A DNA stretch of 64,000 nt, taken from positions 310,001-374,000 of the forward strand of contig NZ_JAOANW010000001.1 of the NCBI RefSeq assembly GCF_026162365.1. Reading direction: 5' to 3'. The notes beneath the pieces were generated by a model. The model was not told the origin of the DNA and made no database searches. It saw only the letters and a program-made list of their open reading frames with translations. A program made the translations under genes and the position numbers. Below are positions 51,482-61,502 of this stretch, one piece after another (the first letter of the stretch is position 1; each line of letters begins with the position of its first letter). The stretch comes from Nitratireductor luteus (lineage in GTDB: Bacteria > Pseudomonadota > Alphaproteobacteria > Rhizobiales > Rhizobiaceae).

Positions 51482-53379
51482 TAGCCCTTCTCCCGCAGCC
51501 AGGCTTCCAGCTCGTCGACGAGCTCTTCCGGTTCCCGGCCGACGGTGCGCAGATGAATATCCGCCCGTTCCGGTTCCTCATAGGGCGAATCGACGCCCGT
51601 GAAGTTCTTGATCTCGCCCTTGAGCGCCCTTGCGTAGAGCCCCTTGGGGTCGCGCTTGGCGCACTCCTCGAACGGTGTGTCGACGAACACCTCGACGAAT
51701 TCGCCATCCGGCATCATGTCGCGCGCCATGCGTCGTTCGGCCCGGAAAGGAGAGATGAACGAGACCAGCACGATCAGCCCCGCATCCGCCATCAGCTTGG
51801 CGACCTCGGAGACGCGACGGATATTCTCCACCCGGTCCTCCTCGGTGAAGCCGAGATCGCGGTTCAGCCCGTGGCGCACATTGTCGCCATCGAGGATGTA
51901 GGTGTGCCGGCCGCTTACATGCAGTTTCTTTTCCAGAAGATTGGCGATGGTCGACTTGCCGGAGCCCGAAAGCCCCGTGAACCACAGGACCGCAGGCTTT
52001 TGATGCTTCTGCTCGGCCCGCGACACCTTGGTTACGTCCAGCGCCTGCCAATGAATATTGGCCGCACGGCGCAAGGGGTGCAGGATCATGCCGGCGCCGA
52101 CCGTGGCATTGGTCAGGCGGTCGATCAGAACGAATGAGCCGGTGGTGCGGTTTTCCGCGAACGTGTCGAAGGCAACCGGCGCCTGCAGTGAGAAATTGCA
52201 CACGCCGACCTCGTTCAGGTCGAGGCACTTGGCCGCCTCATGCGCAAAATTGTGGATATTCACCCGGTGCTTGAGATGGCTGACCGTGGCGCTGACCTCG
52301 TCCGTCTCGGTGCGCAGAATATACATGCGTCCCGGCATCAGCGGATGCTCGTCGAACCAGACCACATTGGCGGCCAGCTGATCGGCCACATGGGGCCGTG
52401 CGTCGGGCGCCACCAGCATGTTGCCGCGCGAGACTTCGATCTCGTCCTCGAGCACCAGGGTGACGGCTTCGCCCTCGCCCGCCCGCTCGCGGTCGCCGTC
52501 ATAGGTGGCGATGCGCTTGACCCGCGACGGCTTGCCGGACTTGGCCACGACGACCGCATCCCCGACCGCGATCTCGCCCGAGGCGACCGTGCCGGCGAAA
52601 CCCCGGAAATTCAGGTTGGGCCGGTTCACATATTGCACGGGAAAGCGGAACGGCTTCTCGCGAAGATCGCTCTCCACATCCAGCGTTTCCAGATAGGAGA
52701 TCAACGACTGCCCGGTATACCAGGGAGTGTTGGCGGAAGGCCGGGTGACGTTGTCGCCATAGCGGGCCGACATGGGAATGGGCTGAACGGTGGCAAAGCC
52801 CAGATCCTTCGCGAAGGCTTCGTAGTCCGCCACGATGCCGGCGAACACTGCCTCGTCGAAATCCACCAGATCGATCTTGTTGACCGCCAGCACGACGTGC
52901 CGGATGCCAAGCAGCGAGGCGATGATCGAGTGACGGCGCGTCTGCGGCAGGATGCCCTGGCGCGCGTCGACCAGCACGACGGCAACATCCGCCGTGGAAG
53001 CACCCGTCGCCATGTTGCGCGTGTATTGCTCATGGCCTGGCGTATCGGCAACAATGAATTTGCGCTTGGGTGTGGCGAAGAAGCGGTAGGCGACATCGAT
53101 GGTGATGCCCTGCTCGCGCTCGGCCTCCAGCCCGTCGACCAGAAGCGCCAGGTCGATATCCTCGCCGGTCGTGCCGTGCTTTTTCGAATCCTTCTCAAGC
53201 GTGGCAAGCTGGTCCTCGAAGATCAGCTTGGTGTCGTAGAGCAGCCGACCGATAAGGGTCGACTTGCCGTCATCGACAGAGCCACAGGTCAGAAACCGCA
53301 GGAGCGTCTTGTTCTCCTGCAGCGCCAGATAATCGCGAATGCCGCTGGCTTCCACCTCGCGGGGAATGGTTTCGGTCAC
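51475..53379 (-). CDS. cysNC: Bifunctional sulfate adenylyltransferase subunit 1/APS kinase (CysNC, NodQ-like)
   Basis: This protein of about 634 residues has an N-terminal GTPase domain (about 30-250) with [17 protein letters not shown] and NKID, an elongation-factor-like beta-barrel domain (about 255-430), and a C-terminal APS kinase (about 445-634) with GLSGSGKST and the substrate loop [15 protein letters not shown]. It makes APS with CysD and phosphorylates it to PAPS. GTG 53379 is preferred because GAGG lies 8 bases upstream; a GTG at 53388 lacks such a site. The fused form supports PAPS supply for sulfation as well as assimilation. Confidence 0.94.
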   Translation of the reverse strand: MTETIPREVEASGIRDYLALQENKTLLRFLTCGSVDDGKSTLIGRLLYDTKLIFEDQLATLEKDSKKHGTTGEDIDLALLVDGLEAEREQGITIDVAYRFFATPKRKFIVADTPGHEQYTRNMATGASTADVAVVLVDARQGILPQTRRHSIIASLLGIRHVVLAVNKIDLVDFDEAVFAGIVADYEAFAKDLGFATVQPIPMSARYGDNVTRPSANTPWYTGQSLISYLETLDVESDLREKPFRFPVQYVNRPNLNFRGFAGTVASGEIAVGDAVVVAKSGKPSRVKRIATYDGDRERAGEGEAVTLVLEDEIEVSRGNMLVAPDARPHVADQLAANVVWFDEHPLMPGRMYILRTETDEVSATVSHLKHRVNIHNFAHEAAKCLDLNEVGVCNFSLQAPVAFDTFAENRTTGSFVLIDRLTNATVGAGMILHPLRRAANIHWQALDVTKVSRAEQKHQKPAVLWFTGLSGSGKSTIANLLEKKLHVSGRHTYILDGDNVRHGLNRDLGFTEEDRVENIRRVSEVAKLMADAGLIVLVSFISPFRAERRMARDMMPDGEFVEVFVDTPFEECAKRDPKGLYARALKGEIKNFTGVDSPYEEPERADIHLRTVGREPEELVDELEAWLREKGYC

Positions 53380-53389
53380 GTCTAACACC

Positions 53390-54295
53390 TCAGAAATACC
53401 CCTCGCGCTTCTTTTTCTCCATCGAGCCGGCCTCGTCCTTGTCGATGGCCCGGCCCTGACGCTCCGAGGTGCGCGCCGTCAGCATCTCGGCGACGATGGC
53501 CTCCAGCGTATCGGCCGAAGATTCGATCGCGCCGGTCAGCGGATAGCAGCCCAGCGTACGGAAGCGCACCATGCGTTCTTCAACCTTCTCGCCCGGCAAG
53601 AGCTGCATCCTATCATCGTCCACCATGATGGTCATGCCGTCGCGCTCCACAACCGGGCGCTTCTTGGCGAAATAGAGCGGGACGATCGGAATGTCCTCCT
53701 GAAGGATGTACTGCCAGATGTCGAGCTCGGTCCAGTTGGACAGCGGAAACACGCGAATCGATTCTCCTTGCGCGACGCGCGTATTGTAGGTCTTCCACAT
53801 CTCCGGACGCTGGTTCTTGGGGTCCCAGCCATGCGCCTTGGTGCGGAAGGAGAAGATGCGCTCCTTGGCACGCGACTTTTCCTCGTCCCGGCGTGCACCG
53901 CCGAACGCCGCGTCGAAGCCGTGTTTGTCGAGCGCCTGGCGCAGCGCCACCGTCTTCATCACATGGGTATGGACATTGGAACCGTGGCTGAAAGGACCGA
54001 TGCCCTCGCGCACGCCGTCCTCGTTGATATGGACCAGAAGGTCGAAGCCGAGCTCCCGCGCCATGCGGTCGCGGAACGCGATCATCTCGCGGAATTTCCA
54101 GGTCGTATCCACATGCAGAAAGGGAAAGGGCGGCTTGCCCGGATGGAATGCCTTCATCGCCAGATGAAGCAGCACGGAAGAATCCTTGCCGATCGAATAC
54201 AGCATGACCGGCTTCGAGAACGTCGCCGCCACCTCGCGCATGATGTGGATCGCTTCGGCCTCAAGCCGCTGAAGGTGCGATAAGGTCGCCGGCAT
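53390..54295 (-). CDS. cysD: Sulfate adenylyltransferase subunit 2 (CysD, NodP-like)
   Basis: This 301-residue ATP-pyrophosphatase-fold enzyme has the PP-loop [15 protein letters not shown] near residue 30. [17 protein letters not shown] and [10 protein letters not shown] are typical of CysD/NodP. The C-terminus ends [11 protein letters not shown], as in the family. With CysN it adenylylates sulfate. ATG 54295 follows GTGGAG. It ends 1 or more bases before cysNC and begins the cysD-cysNC-cysQ operon. The 182-base leader to the upstream aminotransferase shows no riboswitch I recognise. Confidence 0.94.
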   Translation of the reverse strand: MPATLSHLQRLEAEAIHIMREVAATFSKPVMLYSIGKDSSVLLHLAMKAFHPGKPPFPFLHVDTTWKFREMIAFRDRMARELGFDLLVHINEDGVREGIGPFSHGSNVHTHVMKTVALRQALDKHGFDAAFGGARRDEEKSRAKERIFSFRTKAHGWDPKNQRPEMWKTYNTRVAQGESIRVFPLSNWTELDIWQYILQEDIPIVPLYFAKKRPVVERDGMTIMVDDDRMQLLPGEKVEERMVRFRTLGCYPLTGAIESSADTLEAIVAEMLTARTSERQGRAIDKDEAGSMEKKKREGYF

Positions 54296-54477
54296 CTTGT
54301 ACTCCACTTGTGCGCGAGCTGACGCCAGCATCCGCGCTTTGATTTGGAGGGAAACTACAATGCCCGTCACACCGCTCTCAAGGGGGGCAAAACCAACCTT
54401 CGGTCACTGGGTAAGCGTTCTTTGCGTCTTTTGGAGCGGGGGCGGAAAGTTGTTTCTCTCTTCTTCCTCTCGTGTCG

Positions 54478-55605
54478 TTACCTGGACGCCCGACTGGCGC
54501 CCTCGCGCACCGCGTCGATGACGCGGTCCTGATCCGAATGCGACAGATAGGGATGCATGGGCAGGCAAAGAATGCGCTCGGGCAGGCTCTCCGAAACAGG
54601 CAGACCGGCCGGCGTACGCGGATAGGTGCTATAGGCATCCTGCACATGCAGCGGGCGCTCATAATAGATCACCGAGGGGATGCCCTTCTCGGAAAGATGC
54701 GCCCGCACGGCATCACGGGCGGGCACCTCGATGGCGTATTGCGCCCATGCGGAACGGTTTCCGGCGGCGATGCGCGGCACCTTGACCAGATCGCCCAGGC
54801 CCTCCGCATAGCGGTTCGCCACGTTCTGACGCAGATCCATTTCCTCGGCCAGCAGGCCCAGCTTCTCGATCAGGATGGCGGCCTGGATCGTGTCCAGGCG
54901 TGAATTCAGGCCGATGCGCACATTGTCGTACTGGCTCTTGCCCTTGCCGTGAAAGGCGATCGACCGCAGCTTCTCGGCAAGATCGTCGTCATTGGTGAAC
55001 ATCGCGCCGCCGTCGCCGTAGCAGCCCAGGGGCTTGGCGGGATAGAAGCTGGTGCCCGCCACGTCGCCGAACGCGCCGCACATCGTATTGCCGGAGGACC
55101 CGCCCGTCGCCTGCGCGGCGTCCTCGATGACGAAAAGCCCCTCCCGCGCGGCAATGCGCGAGATCGTCTGATAATCCGCCGCAAGGCCGAACAGATCGAC
55201 CGGAATGATCGCCTTGGGCGTAAGGTCCGTCTCCTCCCGCACATGGCGGATTGCCGCTTCGAGACTCGAAGTGTCGATGTTGTAGGTGTCGGGATCGATG
55301 TCGACGAACACCGGCGAAGCGCCCGCAAGGGCAACCACTTCCGCCGTCGCGGCGAATGTGAAGCTGGGGCAGAAGACGGCATCGCCGGGGCCGATACCCA
55401 TCGCCATCAACGGGATCAGCAGCGCGTCGGTGCCGTTGGCGCAGGCCACCACGTGCCGGACGCCCATATATTCGGCCAATTGCTGCTCGAATTCGGCAAC
55501 TTCCGGTCCCAATATATAGCGGCCTTCGGCCAATACCTTGGCCAACCGCTTCTCCAGCCTGGTCTGGATGCGCTCGCGCTGGGCGCCGAGATCGATAAAC
55601 TGCAT
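54478..55605 (-). CDS. DegT/DnrJ/EryC1/StrS family aminotransferase
   Basis: This 375-residue PLP enzyme aminates a keto-sugar nucleotide. FIDLGAQRERI is the usual start, NGTDALLIPLMAMGIGPGD marks the PLP phosphate site, and VIEDAAQATGG and SFYPAKPLGCYGDGGAMF carry the PLP aspartate and the Schiff-base lysine. ATG 55605 follows TAGGAAGCC. It lies upstream of the cysD operon and divergent from manB. With the CapD-like dehydratase encoded at 57825 it could make an amino-deoxy sugar for surface glycans, although the two are in separate transcripts. Confidence 0.88.
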   Translation of the reverse strand: MQFIDLGAQRERIQTRLEKRLAKVLAEGRYILGPEVAEFEQQLAEYMGVRHVVACANGTDALLIPLMAMGIGPGDAVFCPSFTFAATAEVVALAGASPVFVDIDPDTYNIDTSSLEAAIRHVREETDLTPKAIIPVDLFGLAADYQTISRIAAREGLFVIEDAAQATGGSSGNTMCGAFGDVAGTSFYPAKPLGCYGDGGAMFTNDDDLAEKLRSIAFHGKGKSQYDNVRIGLNSRLDTIQAAILIEKLGLLAEEMDLRQNVANRYAEGLGDLVKVPRIAAGNRSAWAQYAIEVPARDAVRAHLSEKGIPSVIYYERPLHVQDAYSTYPRTPAGLPVSESLPERILCLPMHPYLSHSDQDRVIDAVREGASRASR

Positions 55606-55842
55606 TTGGCTTCCTACCTTGCGGCGCGCTGCCGGGCCTTCAACAGACCGCTGAATAGGCGGGCCAGAGAATTTTCGCAACATGAGGGAACGTTCAATCT
55701 ATCGGCAGCATTGTCACAGCCGGTGATCGGCGAAGAAGCGCCGTGATTTGCTTTGCCATAATTTCACATCTAACAGAATGGATAGTACAGGGCATCCGGC
55801 GGCCGCGATTGGCCGCATTTCCAACTCAGGAGAAGGACAGGC

Positions 55843-57201
55843 ATGGGCGCTCCTTTCAAGGCGTATGACGTTCGCGGCCAAATTCCACAGGAACTCAACG
55901 TTCCCTTCGCCTATCGTTTTGCCCAGGCGACGAAGGCCTCGCTCGGCACCAACTCGGTCGTTCTGGGGCACGACATGCGCCTCGACAGTCCCGCCCTGGC
56001 ACAGGCGCTGGCGCAGGGCTTTCTCGACAGCGGCGTGGACGTGCTGCCGGTCGGCCAGTGCGGCACCGAAGAGGTCTATTTCCACACCGCGCGCTCCGGC
56101 GCGGATGCCGGACTGATGGTGACGGCGAGCCACAATCCGATCGATTACAACGGCATCAAGATGGTGCTGAAGGGCGCGGCCGCCGCAACGCCCGACAACG
56201 CCTTCAACGCCATCGAGAAGCTGTTGCGCTCGGACACGCTTTTTGAAACCGCCAACAGCTACACCGAGCGCGGCGTGCTTCACGAAACATGCGACCGCCA
56301 GGCCTATATCGAGCGGCTTCTGGCGGAAGTGGCCGGACAGGACCTCAAGCCGCTGAAGATCGTCTGCCACGCCGGCAATGGCTGCGCCGGCCCGGTGATC
56401 GACCTTCTGGAACGGTACCTGCCCTTCACCTTCATCAAGGTCGATCACGAGCCCGATCCCCGTCTGCCCAACGGCATACCGAACCCTCTTCTGCCGGAAA
56501 AGCGCGAGAAAGCCAGCCGCGCCGTCGTCGAGCACGGCGCGGACCTTGCCATCGCCTGGGACGGCGATTTCGACCGCTGCTTCCTCTATGATCACCAGGG
56601 CCGCTTCGTGGAGGGCTATTACCTCGTCGGCATGATCGCCAAGCACATGCTGGAAAAGGCGCCGGGCGGCACCATCCTCTACGATCCGCGACTGACCTGG
56701 AACACGATCGACGTGGTCGAGGCGGCCGGCGGCGTCGCCAAGCCGTGCCGTACGGGCCACGCCTATTTCAAGCAGATTATGCGCGAGGAGAACGCCATCT
56801 ATGGCGGCGAGATGAGCGCGCACCACTATTTCCGGGATTTCAGCTACTGCGATTCGGGCATGCTGGCGTGGCTTGCCGTCGTCTCGGAACTGTCGGCCTC
56901 AGGCGCCAGATTGGCCGACGTCCTGGAAGAAAGGATCGCCAAATTCCCATGCTCGGGCGAGATCAACTTCACCGTCAACGACGCCAAAGGCGCGCAGGAG
57001 AAGGTGGCCGAGCACTACCAGCGGCTGAACCCTGAGCTCGAAACGATCGACGGCCTCGGCATGGTCTTCGACAACTGGCGCTTCAACCTGCGCGCATCCA
57101 ACACCGAACCGCTCCTGAGGCTCAACGTGGAAACCCGCGGCGACAAGGCTCTGCTGGAGGCCAAGGTGGACGAGCTGCGCGGGCTGATCGAGGGCAGTTG
57201 A
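55843..57201 (+). CDS. manB: Phosphomannomutase/phosphoglucomutase
   Basis: This 452-residue alpha-D-phosphohexomutase has the phosphoserine S96 in TASHNP and the metal loop DGDFD (240-244). The sugar-specificity loop GGEMSAHHYF (about 321-330) is of the bifunctional PMM/PGM type (AlgC/ManB). The C-terminal phosphate-binding loop is RASNTEPLLRLN. It interconverts mannose or glucose 1- and 6-phosphates for GDP-mannose and UDP-glucose synthesis. ATG 55843 follows AGGAGAAGGAC. A terminator lies 86 bases after the stop. Confidence 0.93.
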   Translation: MGAPFKAYDVRGQIPQELNVPFAYRFAQATKASLGTNSVVLGHDMRLDSPALAQALAQGFLDSGVDVLPVGQCGTEEVYFHTARSGADAGLMVTASHNPIDYNGIKMVLKGAAAATPDNAFNAIEKLLRSDTLFETANSYTERGVLHETCDRQAYIERLLAEVAGQDLKPLKIVCHAGNGCAGPVIDLLERYLPFTFIKVDHEPDPRLPNGIPNPLLPEKREKASRAVVEHGADLAIAWDGDFDRCFLYDHQGRFVEGYYLVGMIAKHMLEKAPGGTILYDPRLTWNTIDVVEAAGGVAKPCRTGHAYFKQIMREENAIYGGEMSAHHYFRDFSYCDSGMLAWLAVVSELSASGARLADVLEERIAKFPCSGEINFTVNDAKGAQEKVAEHYQRLNPELETIDGLGMVFDNWRFNLRASNTEPLLRLNVETRGDKALLEAKVDELRGLIEGS

Positions 57202-57287
57202 GCTGGCTGAGGCGGCGGATCGCCGTTCACCGAAGCTGACCGACGCGCCGAAAGCAGCGCATGGCTGACGATCTTCGCCGACCTACC

Positions 57288-57318
57288 AAAAGCCCGCCGC
57301 TCGCACGGCGGGCTTTTT
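57288..57318. terminator. Rho-independent terminator after manB (bidirectional)
   Basis: AAAAGCCCGCCG (57288-57299), loop CTCGCA, CGGCGGGCTTTTT (57306-57318) is a strong GC stem with a T-run on both strands. It can end manB from the left and the tRNA-Gln transcript from the right. Confidence 0.9.
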
Positions 57319-57479
57319 CATACCCGCGATCTTCGCCAGCCCGCCCGCCTCGCCTTCCGAACAGAACCAGCGTTCGCCATGGCGCAGGGAACCACTCGAC
57401 AACACCGTCGGGCCGAAAGTATTACCTATGTCTCAAGAATAAAACGTGACCTACGTGTCCCGAACGGGCCAACAGACCT

Positions 57480-57554
57480 TGGCTGGGGCGGCAGGATTCG
57501 AACCTGCGAATGGCGGCACCAAAAGCCGCTGCCTTACCGCTTGGCGACGCCCCA
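57480..57554 (-). tRNA. tRNA-Gln (anticodon TTG)
   Basis: On the minus strand a 75-base cloverleaf runs from TGGGGCGTCGCCAAGCGG to the encoded 3' GCCA. The acceptor stem TGGGGCG/CGCCCCA is perfect. The anticodon arm GCGGC-TTTTGGT-GCCGC gives anticodon TTG. The T-arm contains GGTTCGAATCC. Confidence 0.97.
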
Positions 57555-57824
57555 ACTCGGGTCGGGTGTCCGGCAGGCCGACCGCCGGACGAAGCCCCTA
57601 TAAAGATTCTGCGGATGAAGCGCAACGGCGTTGGGCGCTTCCAGGAAAAGTGATAACCAATTTTTCCCCTCCCGTATTCTGCCGCCTTGTGTTACGGCCA
57701 AGTAAGCATTTGCTATTCGACCTCAATACCTTTTGCTGTTAGTTACAATCGGAAACCTTTCGGGGGATATGGGATTGATCTGGGCCAGCCTTCCCGTTGA
57801 ACAATGAACGAGCATTGACTGACC

Positions 57825-59774
57825 ATGACGTTGACTGGAATCCGTGAGTGGATTCAGGCCCGGCCGCGGCGCACCAAGCGCCTGATGCTGCTTGCTGCGG
57901 ATTTCCTGGGCCTGAGTTTCATCATCTGGGCCTCGTTCTGCATCCGGTTCGACCGCATCTTCATGCCCAACATGGAACAGGCGATGTTCATCGTCGCCGG
58001 GCCGCTGATCGCAATCCCCATCTTCGCCTATATGGGGCTTTACCGCGCCGTCCTGCGCTATCTGCGTGAAAGGGCGATCTGGACGATCATCCAGGCGGTC
58101 ACCGTCTCGACGCTCATCTGGGTCAGTCTCGTGTTTCTCACGCTGTCCTATGGCTCCTCCGGCGTCCCCAGAACGATCGCGGTCCTTTACTGGATCGGCA
58201 GCATCATTGCGGTGGCCGGCACCCGCTTCACCGTCAAATGGCTGCTGCGCCGCGGCGTCCCGCGTTCGGCGGACAAGCAGAACGTGCTCGTCTATGGGGC
58301 GGGCGATTCAGCCGTGCACCTCGTCGATGCGCTGAATGCCTCGCCGGACAGGCGGGTGGTGGGCTTCCTTTCCGACGACCCCGGTCTACGCGGCATGGAC
58401 ATGCTGGGCATTCGCGTCTTCGCGACGGACCGGCTCGAGGAGCTCATCCCCAATCTCGATGTGAAAGAGGTCATCATCGCGACGGCCCAGGCCAGTTCGC
58501 GGCGCCGGCGCGAGTTGGTGGCGAGCCTCGGCCGTTTTCCGGTGAAAATCCGTGTGCTCCCCCCGATTGCCGATTTGGCCTCGGGTAAATACCTCGTCAG
58601 CTATATCCGGGACATCGACATCGACGATCTGCTCGGCCGGTCTCCGGTTCCGGCCGACCCGGAACTGATGCGGTCCACGGTCTCCGGACGCACCATCATG
58701 ATCTCCGGCGCGGCCGGCTCCATCGGCTCGGCGGTCTGCCGCACGGTCGCCCAGGCCGGCCCGGCCAAGCTCGTTCTGTTCGAGATGAACGAACTCGGCC
58801 TCTACCAGATCGAGCGCGAACTGCGCCGCTACGGGGATTTTTCCGTCGTGCCCGTCCTCGGTTCGGTCACCGACGATGCGCTGGTGAGGCGGACGCTTGG
58901 CGAGCATTCGGTAGAGACCGTCTATCATTGCGCCGCCTACAAGCATGTCTCCCTCGTCGAGCAGAATGTCATCGAGGGCGTGCGCAACAATGTCCTTGGC
59001 ACGCTGAACCTCGTCCACGAATCCTGCGCGGCCGGCGTCGAGAACTTCATTCTCATATCCTCCGACAAGGCGGTGCGGCCGTCGAGCGTCATGGGCGCGA
59101 CCAAGCGCTGGGCCGAACTGATCGTCCGCCATTACGGCGCCAAGTCGCAAAAGAACGGCAAACAGTGTGTCTTCTCCTCGGTCCGGTTCGGCAATGTCAT
59201 CGGGTCCAGCGGGTCGGTCGTGCCCTTGTTCAAGGAACAGATTGCCGCCGGTGGCCCCATCACCCTGACCCATGAGGAGATGACGCGCTATTTCATGTCG
59301 GTTCGCGAGGCCGCCGAACTGATCGTCCAGGCGGGAGCGCTGTCCAGCAGCGGCGACATCCTGCTTCTCGACATGGGCGAGCCGGTCAGAATCCGCGATC
59401 TGGCGAAGGACATGATCATGCTGGCCGGGCTGACTATCCGCGACAGCGAGAATCCGGACGGCGATATCGAGATCGTGACGATCGGCATGCGCCCGGCCGA
59501 GAAGCTGAGCGAGGAGCTCTTTTACGATCCTTCCGGCGTCACCGCGACACTCCATCCCAAGATTCTTCGCGCCAACCCGCAAAACGGGAAGGCCGTGCGC
59601 ATCCCGACCATGATCGCCCAGCTCAAGGAAGCCCTGCAAGCCGGCGATCGGGATGTGGTGCGGCAGGTTCTGTTCGGCCATCTTGAAAAGGGCGGCGATA
59701 TCGCGATCGTCGCCTCTTCCACGCCCGCCGTGGCGGATGATACGCCGGCGGTGCAGTACGGGCGGCCAGGATGA
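57825..59774 (+). CDS. Membrane nucleotide-sugar 4,6-dehydratase (CapD/WbpM/FlaA1 type)
   Basis: This 649-residue protein has four N-terminal transmembrane helices (about 18-135). A first Rossmann-like domain follows (about 150-260, NVLVYGAGDSAVHL), then a C-terminal SDR dehydratase domain with ISGAAGSIGSAVCR (293-306) and SSVMGATKRWAE, where Met423 replaces the usual catalytic Tyr before Lys427, as in the WbpM family. It converts UDP-GlcNAc or a related UDP-sugar to a 4-keto-6-deoxy form for glycan synthesis. The stop overlaps the sugar transferase start by ATGA. Confidence 0.9.
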   Translation: MTLTGIREWIQARPRRTKRLMLLAADFLGLSFIIWASFCIRFDRIFMPNMEQAMFIVAGPLIAIPIFAYMGLYRAVLRYLRERAIWTIIQAVTVSTLIWVSLVFLTLSYGSSGVPRTIAVLYWIGSIIAVAGTRFTVKWLLRRGVPRSADKQNVLVYGAGDSAVHLVDALNASPDRRVVGFLSDDPGLRGMDMLGIRVFATDRLEELIPNLDVKEVIIATAQASSRRRRELVASLGRFPVKIRVLPPIADLASGKYLVSYIRDIDIDDLLGRSPVPADPELMRSTVSGRTIMISGAAGSIGSAVCRTVAQAGPAKLVLFEMNELGLYQIERELRRYGDFSVVPVLGSVTDDALVRRTLGEHSVETVYHCAAYKHVSLVEQNVIEGVRNNVLGTLNLVHESCAAGVENFILISSDKAVRPSSVMGATKRWAELIVRHYGAKSQKNGKQCVFSSVRFGNVIGSSGSVVPLFKEQIAAGGPITLTHEEMTRYFMSVREAAELIVQAGALSSSGDILLLDMGEPVRIRDLAKDMIMLAGLTIRDSENPDGDIEIVTIGMRPAEKLSEELFYDPSGVTATLHPKILRANPQNGKAVRIPTMIAQLKEALQAGDRDVVRQVLFGHLEKGGDIAIVASSTPAVADDTPAVQYGRPG

Positions 59775-60376
59775 GCAAGGACACATCTCTCATGAGCACG
59801 GTTGACATATCCAGCCTGTCTTTCGACAGCGGCGCCCACAGGGGCAAGCGCGCTTTCGATCTGGTCCTGTCCGTACCGGGTCTCATACTGGCCACGCCCG
59901 TGATTCTGGTGACAGGTTTGCTCGTCTGGGCCACGTCCCGCGGACCCGCGATCTATAGCCAGATGCGCATCGGCCGGGGCGGAAAGCCCTTTCGCTGCTA
60001 CAAGCTGCGCACCATGCATATCGATACGCCTTCGGTGCCGACCCATGAGACGCAAAAGCACGCCATCACGGGCGTCGGCCGATTTTTGCGCCGCACCAAG
60101 CTCGACGAGTTGCCGCAATTGTGGAATGTGGTGAAAGGCGAGATGTCGCTTGTCGGCCCTCGCCCCTGCCTCGTCACGCAAACCGATCTGATCGCGCACC
60201 GAGAGCGGCTTGGCGTTTTTTCCGGCCGCCCCGGCATCACCGGACTCGCGCAATTGCGCGGCATCGACATGTCGCGGCCCGCACTTTGCGCCAAATCGGA
60301 TGCGGAATATCTGGCGAACTGGACCTTGTCCGGCGATATCGCGCTTATCATCCGGACCGCGTTCCCCCGCTTGTAA
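59771..60376 (+). CDS. Initiating sugar transferase (undecaprenyl-phosphate glycosylphosphotransferase)
   Basis: This 201-residue bacterial sugar transferase of the short PglC type has KRAFDLVLSVPGLILATP at the start of the membrane-inserted helix, FRCYKLRTM, RRTKLDELPQLWNVVKGEMSLVGPRP (catalytic Asp-Glu pair) and FSGRPGITGLAQL. It transfers a sugar 1-phosphate from a nucleotide sugar to undecaprenyl phosphate, starting a surface glycan. The gene overlaps that of the CapD-like dehydratase, whose product is the likely donor precursor. Confidence 0.9.
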   Translation: MSKDTSLMSTVDISSLSFDSGAHRGKRAFDLVLSVPGLILATPVILVTGLLVWATSRGPAIYSQMRIGRGGKPFRCYKLRTMHIDTPSVPTHETQKHAITGVGRFLRRTKLDELPQLWNVVKGEMSLVGPRPCLVTQTDLIAHRERLGVFSGRPGITGLAQLRGIDMSRPALCAKSDAEYLANWTLSGDIALIIRTAFPRL

Positions 60377-60415
60377 CCGACCCCGCCTGCGGCGGTCCCG
60401 TCTACGATCACCCGT

Positions 60416-61405
60416 CTACATCCGATTACGGCGCGCGAGCTTTTCTTCCCAGCGCAGCGCGTGACTGACGATCTCTTCCAAATCGTCGTGCCGCGGCTTC
60501 CAGCCAAGCTGCGAAACGCAACGCTCCGCGCTGGCCACGATGGACACCGCGTCGCCGGGGCGCCTGGCGCTCCGCTTCACAGCGAAATCCGTGCCGCTGA
60601 CGCGCTTCACCGTGTCGATCACGTCGAGAACCGAATAGCCGCGGCCATAGCCGCAATTGGCCACCAGACTCTCGCCGACGGCACGCAGGCGCCGGAGCGC
60701 CAGGTAATGGGCGTTCACCAGGTCGGAGACGTGGATGTAATCGCGGACGCACGTGCCGTCCCGGGTCGGGTAGTCGTCGCCGAAGACTTCCATCTGCGGG
60801 CGCTTGCCCGTCGCGGTCTCGCAGGCGACCTTGATCAGGTGGGTGGCGCCTTTGGTGGACTGGCCGGTGCGTAGTTTCGGATCGGCGCCACAGACATTGA
60901 AGTAGCGCAGCGCCGTATAGGCGAAGTCATGGGCTGCGGCGGCATCGCGCAACATCAGCTCGGTCATCAGCTTCGATGTGCCGTAGGGAGATTCGGGCTT
61001 CAGTGGCTCTTCCTCGGAAACCGGATTGGTTTCAGGCGTGCCATAGACGGCAGCCGTCGAGGAGAAGATGAAATGGCGCACGCCCATGCGCACCGCGCTT
61101 TCGATCAGCGCCCGCGATTTCACCGTGTTGTTCAGATAGTAGCCGAGCGGATCGGCGACGGATTCGGGCACGATGATCGAGCCCGCGAAATGGATGACGG
61201 CGTCGATAGAACAGCGCTCGATGGTTTCCTCGACCAGCTTCTGGTCGGCGATATCGCCCACCACCAGGCGCGCGGCCTCGGCCACGGCCCAGTCGAAGCC
61301 CGTCGACAGCCGGTCGAGGACGACGACGTCCTCGCCATGGTCGAGCAGTTCCCAGACCATGTGACTGCCGATATAGCCGGCACCGCCCGTCACCAGAACC
61401 GCCAC
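60416..61405 (-). CDS. galE: UDP-glucose 4-epimerase
   Basis: This 329-residue SDR has VLVTGGAGYIGSHMVWELLD at the NAD site, a SSTAAVYG serine and YGTSK as the catalytic Tyr-Lys pair. It interconverts UDP-glucose and UDP-galactose. The start is GTG 61405, with AAGGAG 8 bases upstream. It is convergent with the sugar transferase gene. A second, diverged epimerase is encoded at 15924-16916, which suggests a division of labour between general UDP-galactose supply and the pentose polymer. Confidence 0.9.
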   Translation of the reverse strand: MAVLVTGGAGYIGSHMVWELLDHGEDVVVLDRLSTGFDWAVAEAARLVVGDIADQKLVEETIERCSIDAVIHFAGSIIVPESVADPLGYYLNNTVKSRALIESAVRMGVRHFIFSSTAAVYGTPETNPVSEEEPLKPESPYGTSKLMTELMLRDAAAAHDFAYTALRYFNVCGADPKLRTGQSTKGATHLIKVACETATGKRPQMEVFGDDYPTRDGTCVRDYIHVSDLVNAHYLALRRLRAVGESLVANCGYGRGYSVLDVIDTVKRVSGTDFAVKRSARRPGDAVSIVASAERCVSQLGWKPRHDDLEEIVSHALRWEEKLARRNRM

Positions 61406-61443
61406 GATGGCTCTCCTTCAAGAAGATTGGCATTTGACGTGAA

Positions 61444-61474
61444 AAGGGCCACCGACCGGCCGGTCATGGCCCTT
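61444..61474 (-). terminator. Terminator after bioY
   Basis: On the minus strand AAGGGCCA pairs with TGGCCCTT around an inner GACCGGCCGGTC palindrome, followed by TTTTC. It lies 29 bases after the bioY stop. Confidence 0.75.
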
Positions 61475-61502
61475 CTCGCATTTCATCGTAGGCCGAAGCC
61501 GG

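Noticed and set aside
57261-57449. A 62-codon plus-strand ORF after manB
   Set aside because: It runs through the rho-independent terminator at 57288-57318 and has no ribosome-binding site or homology.
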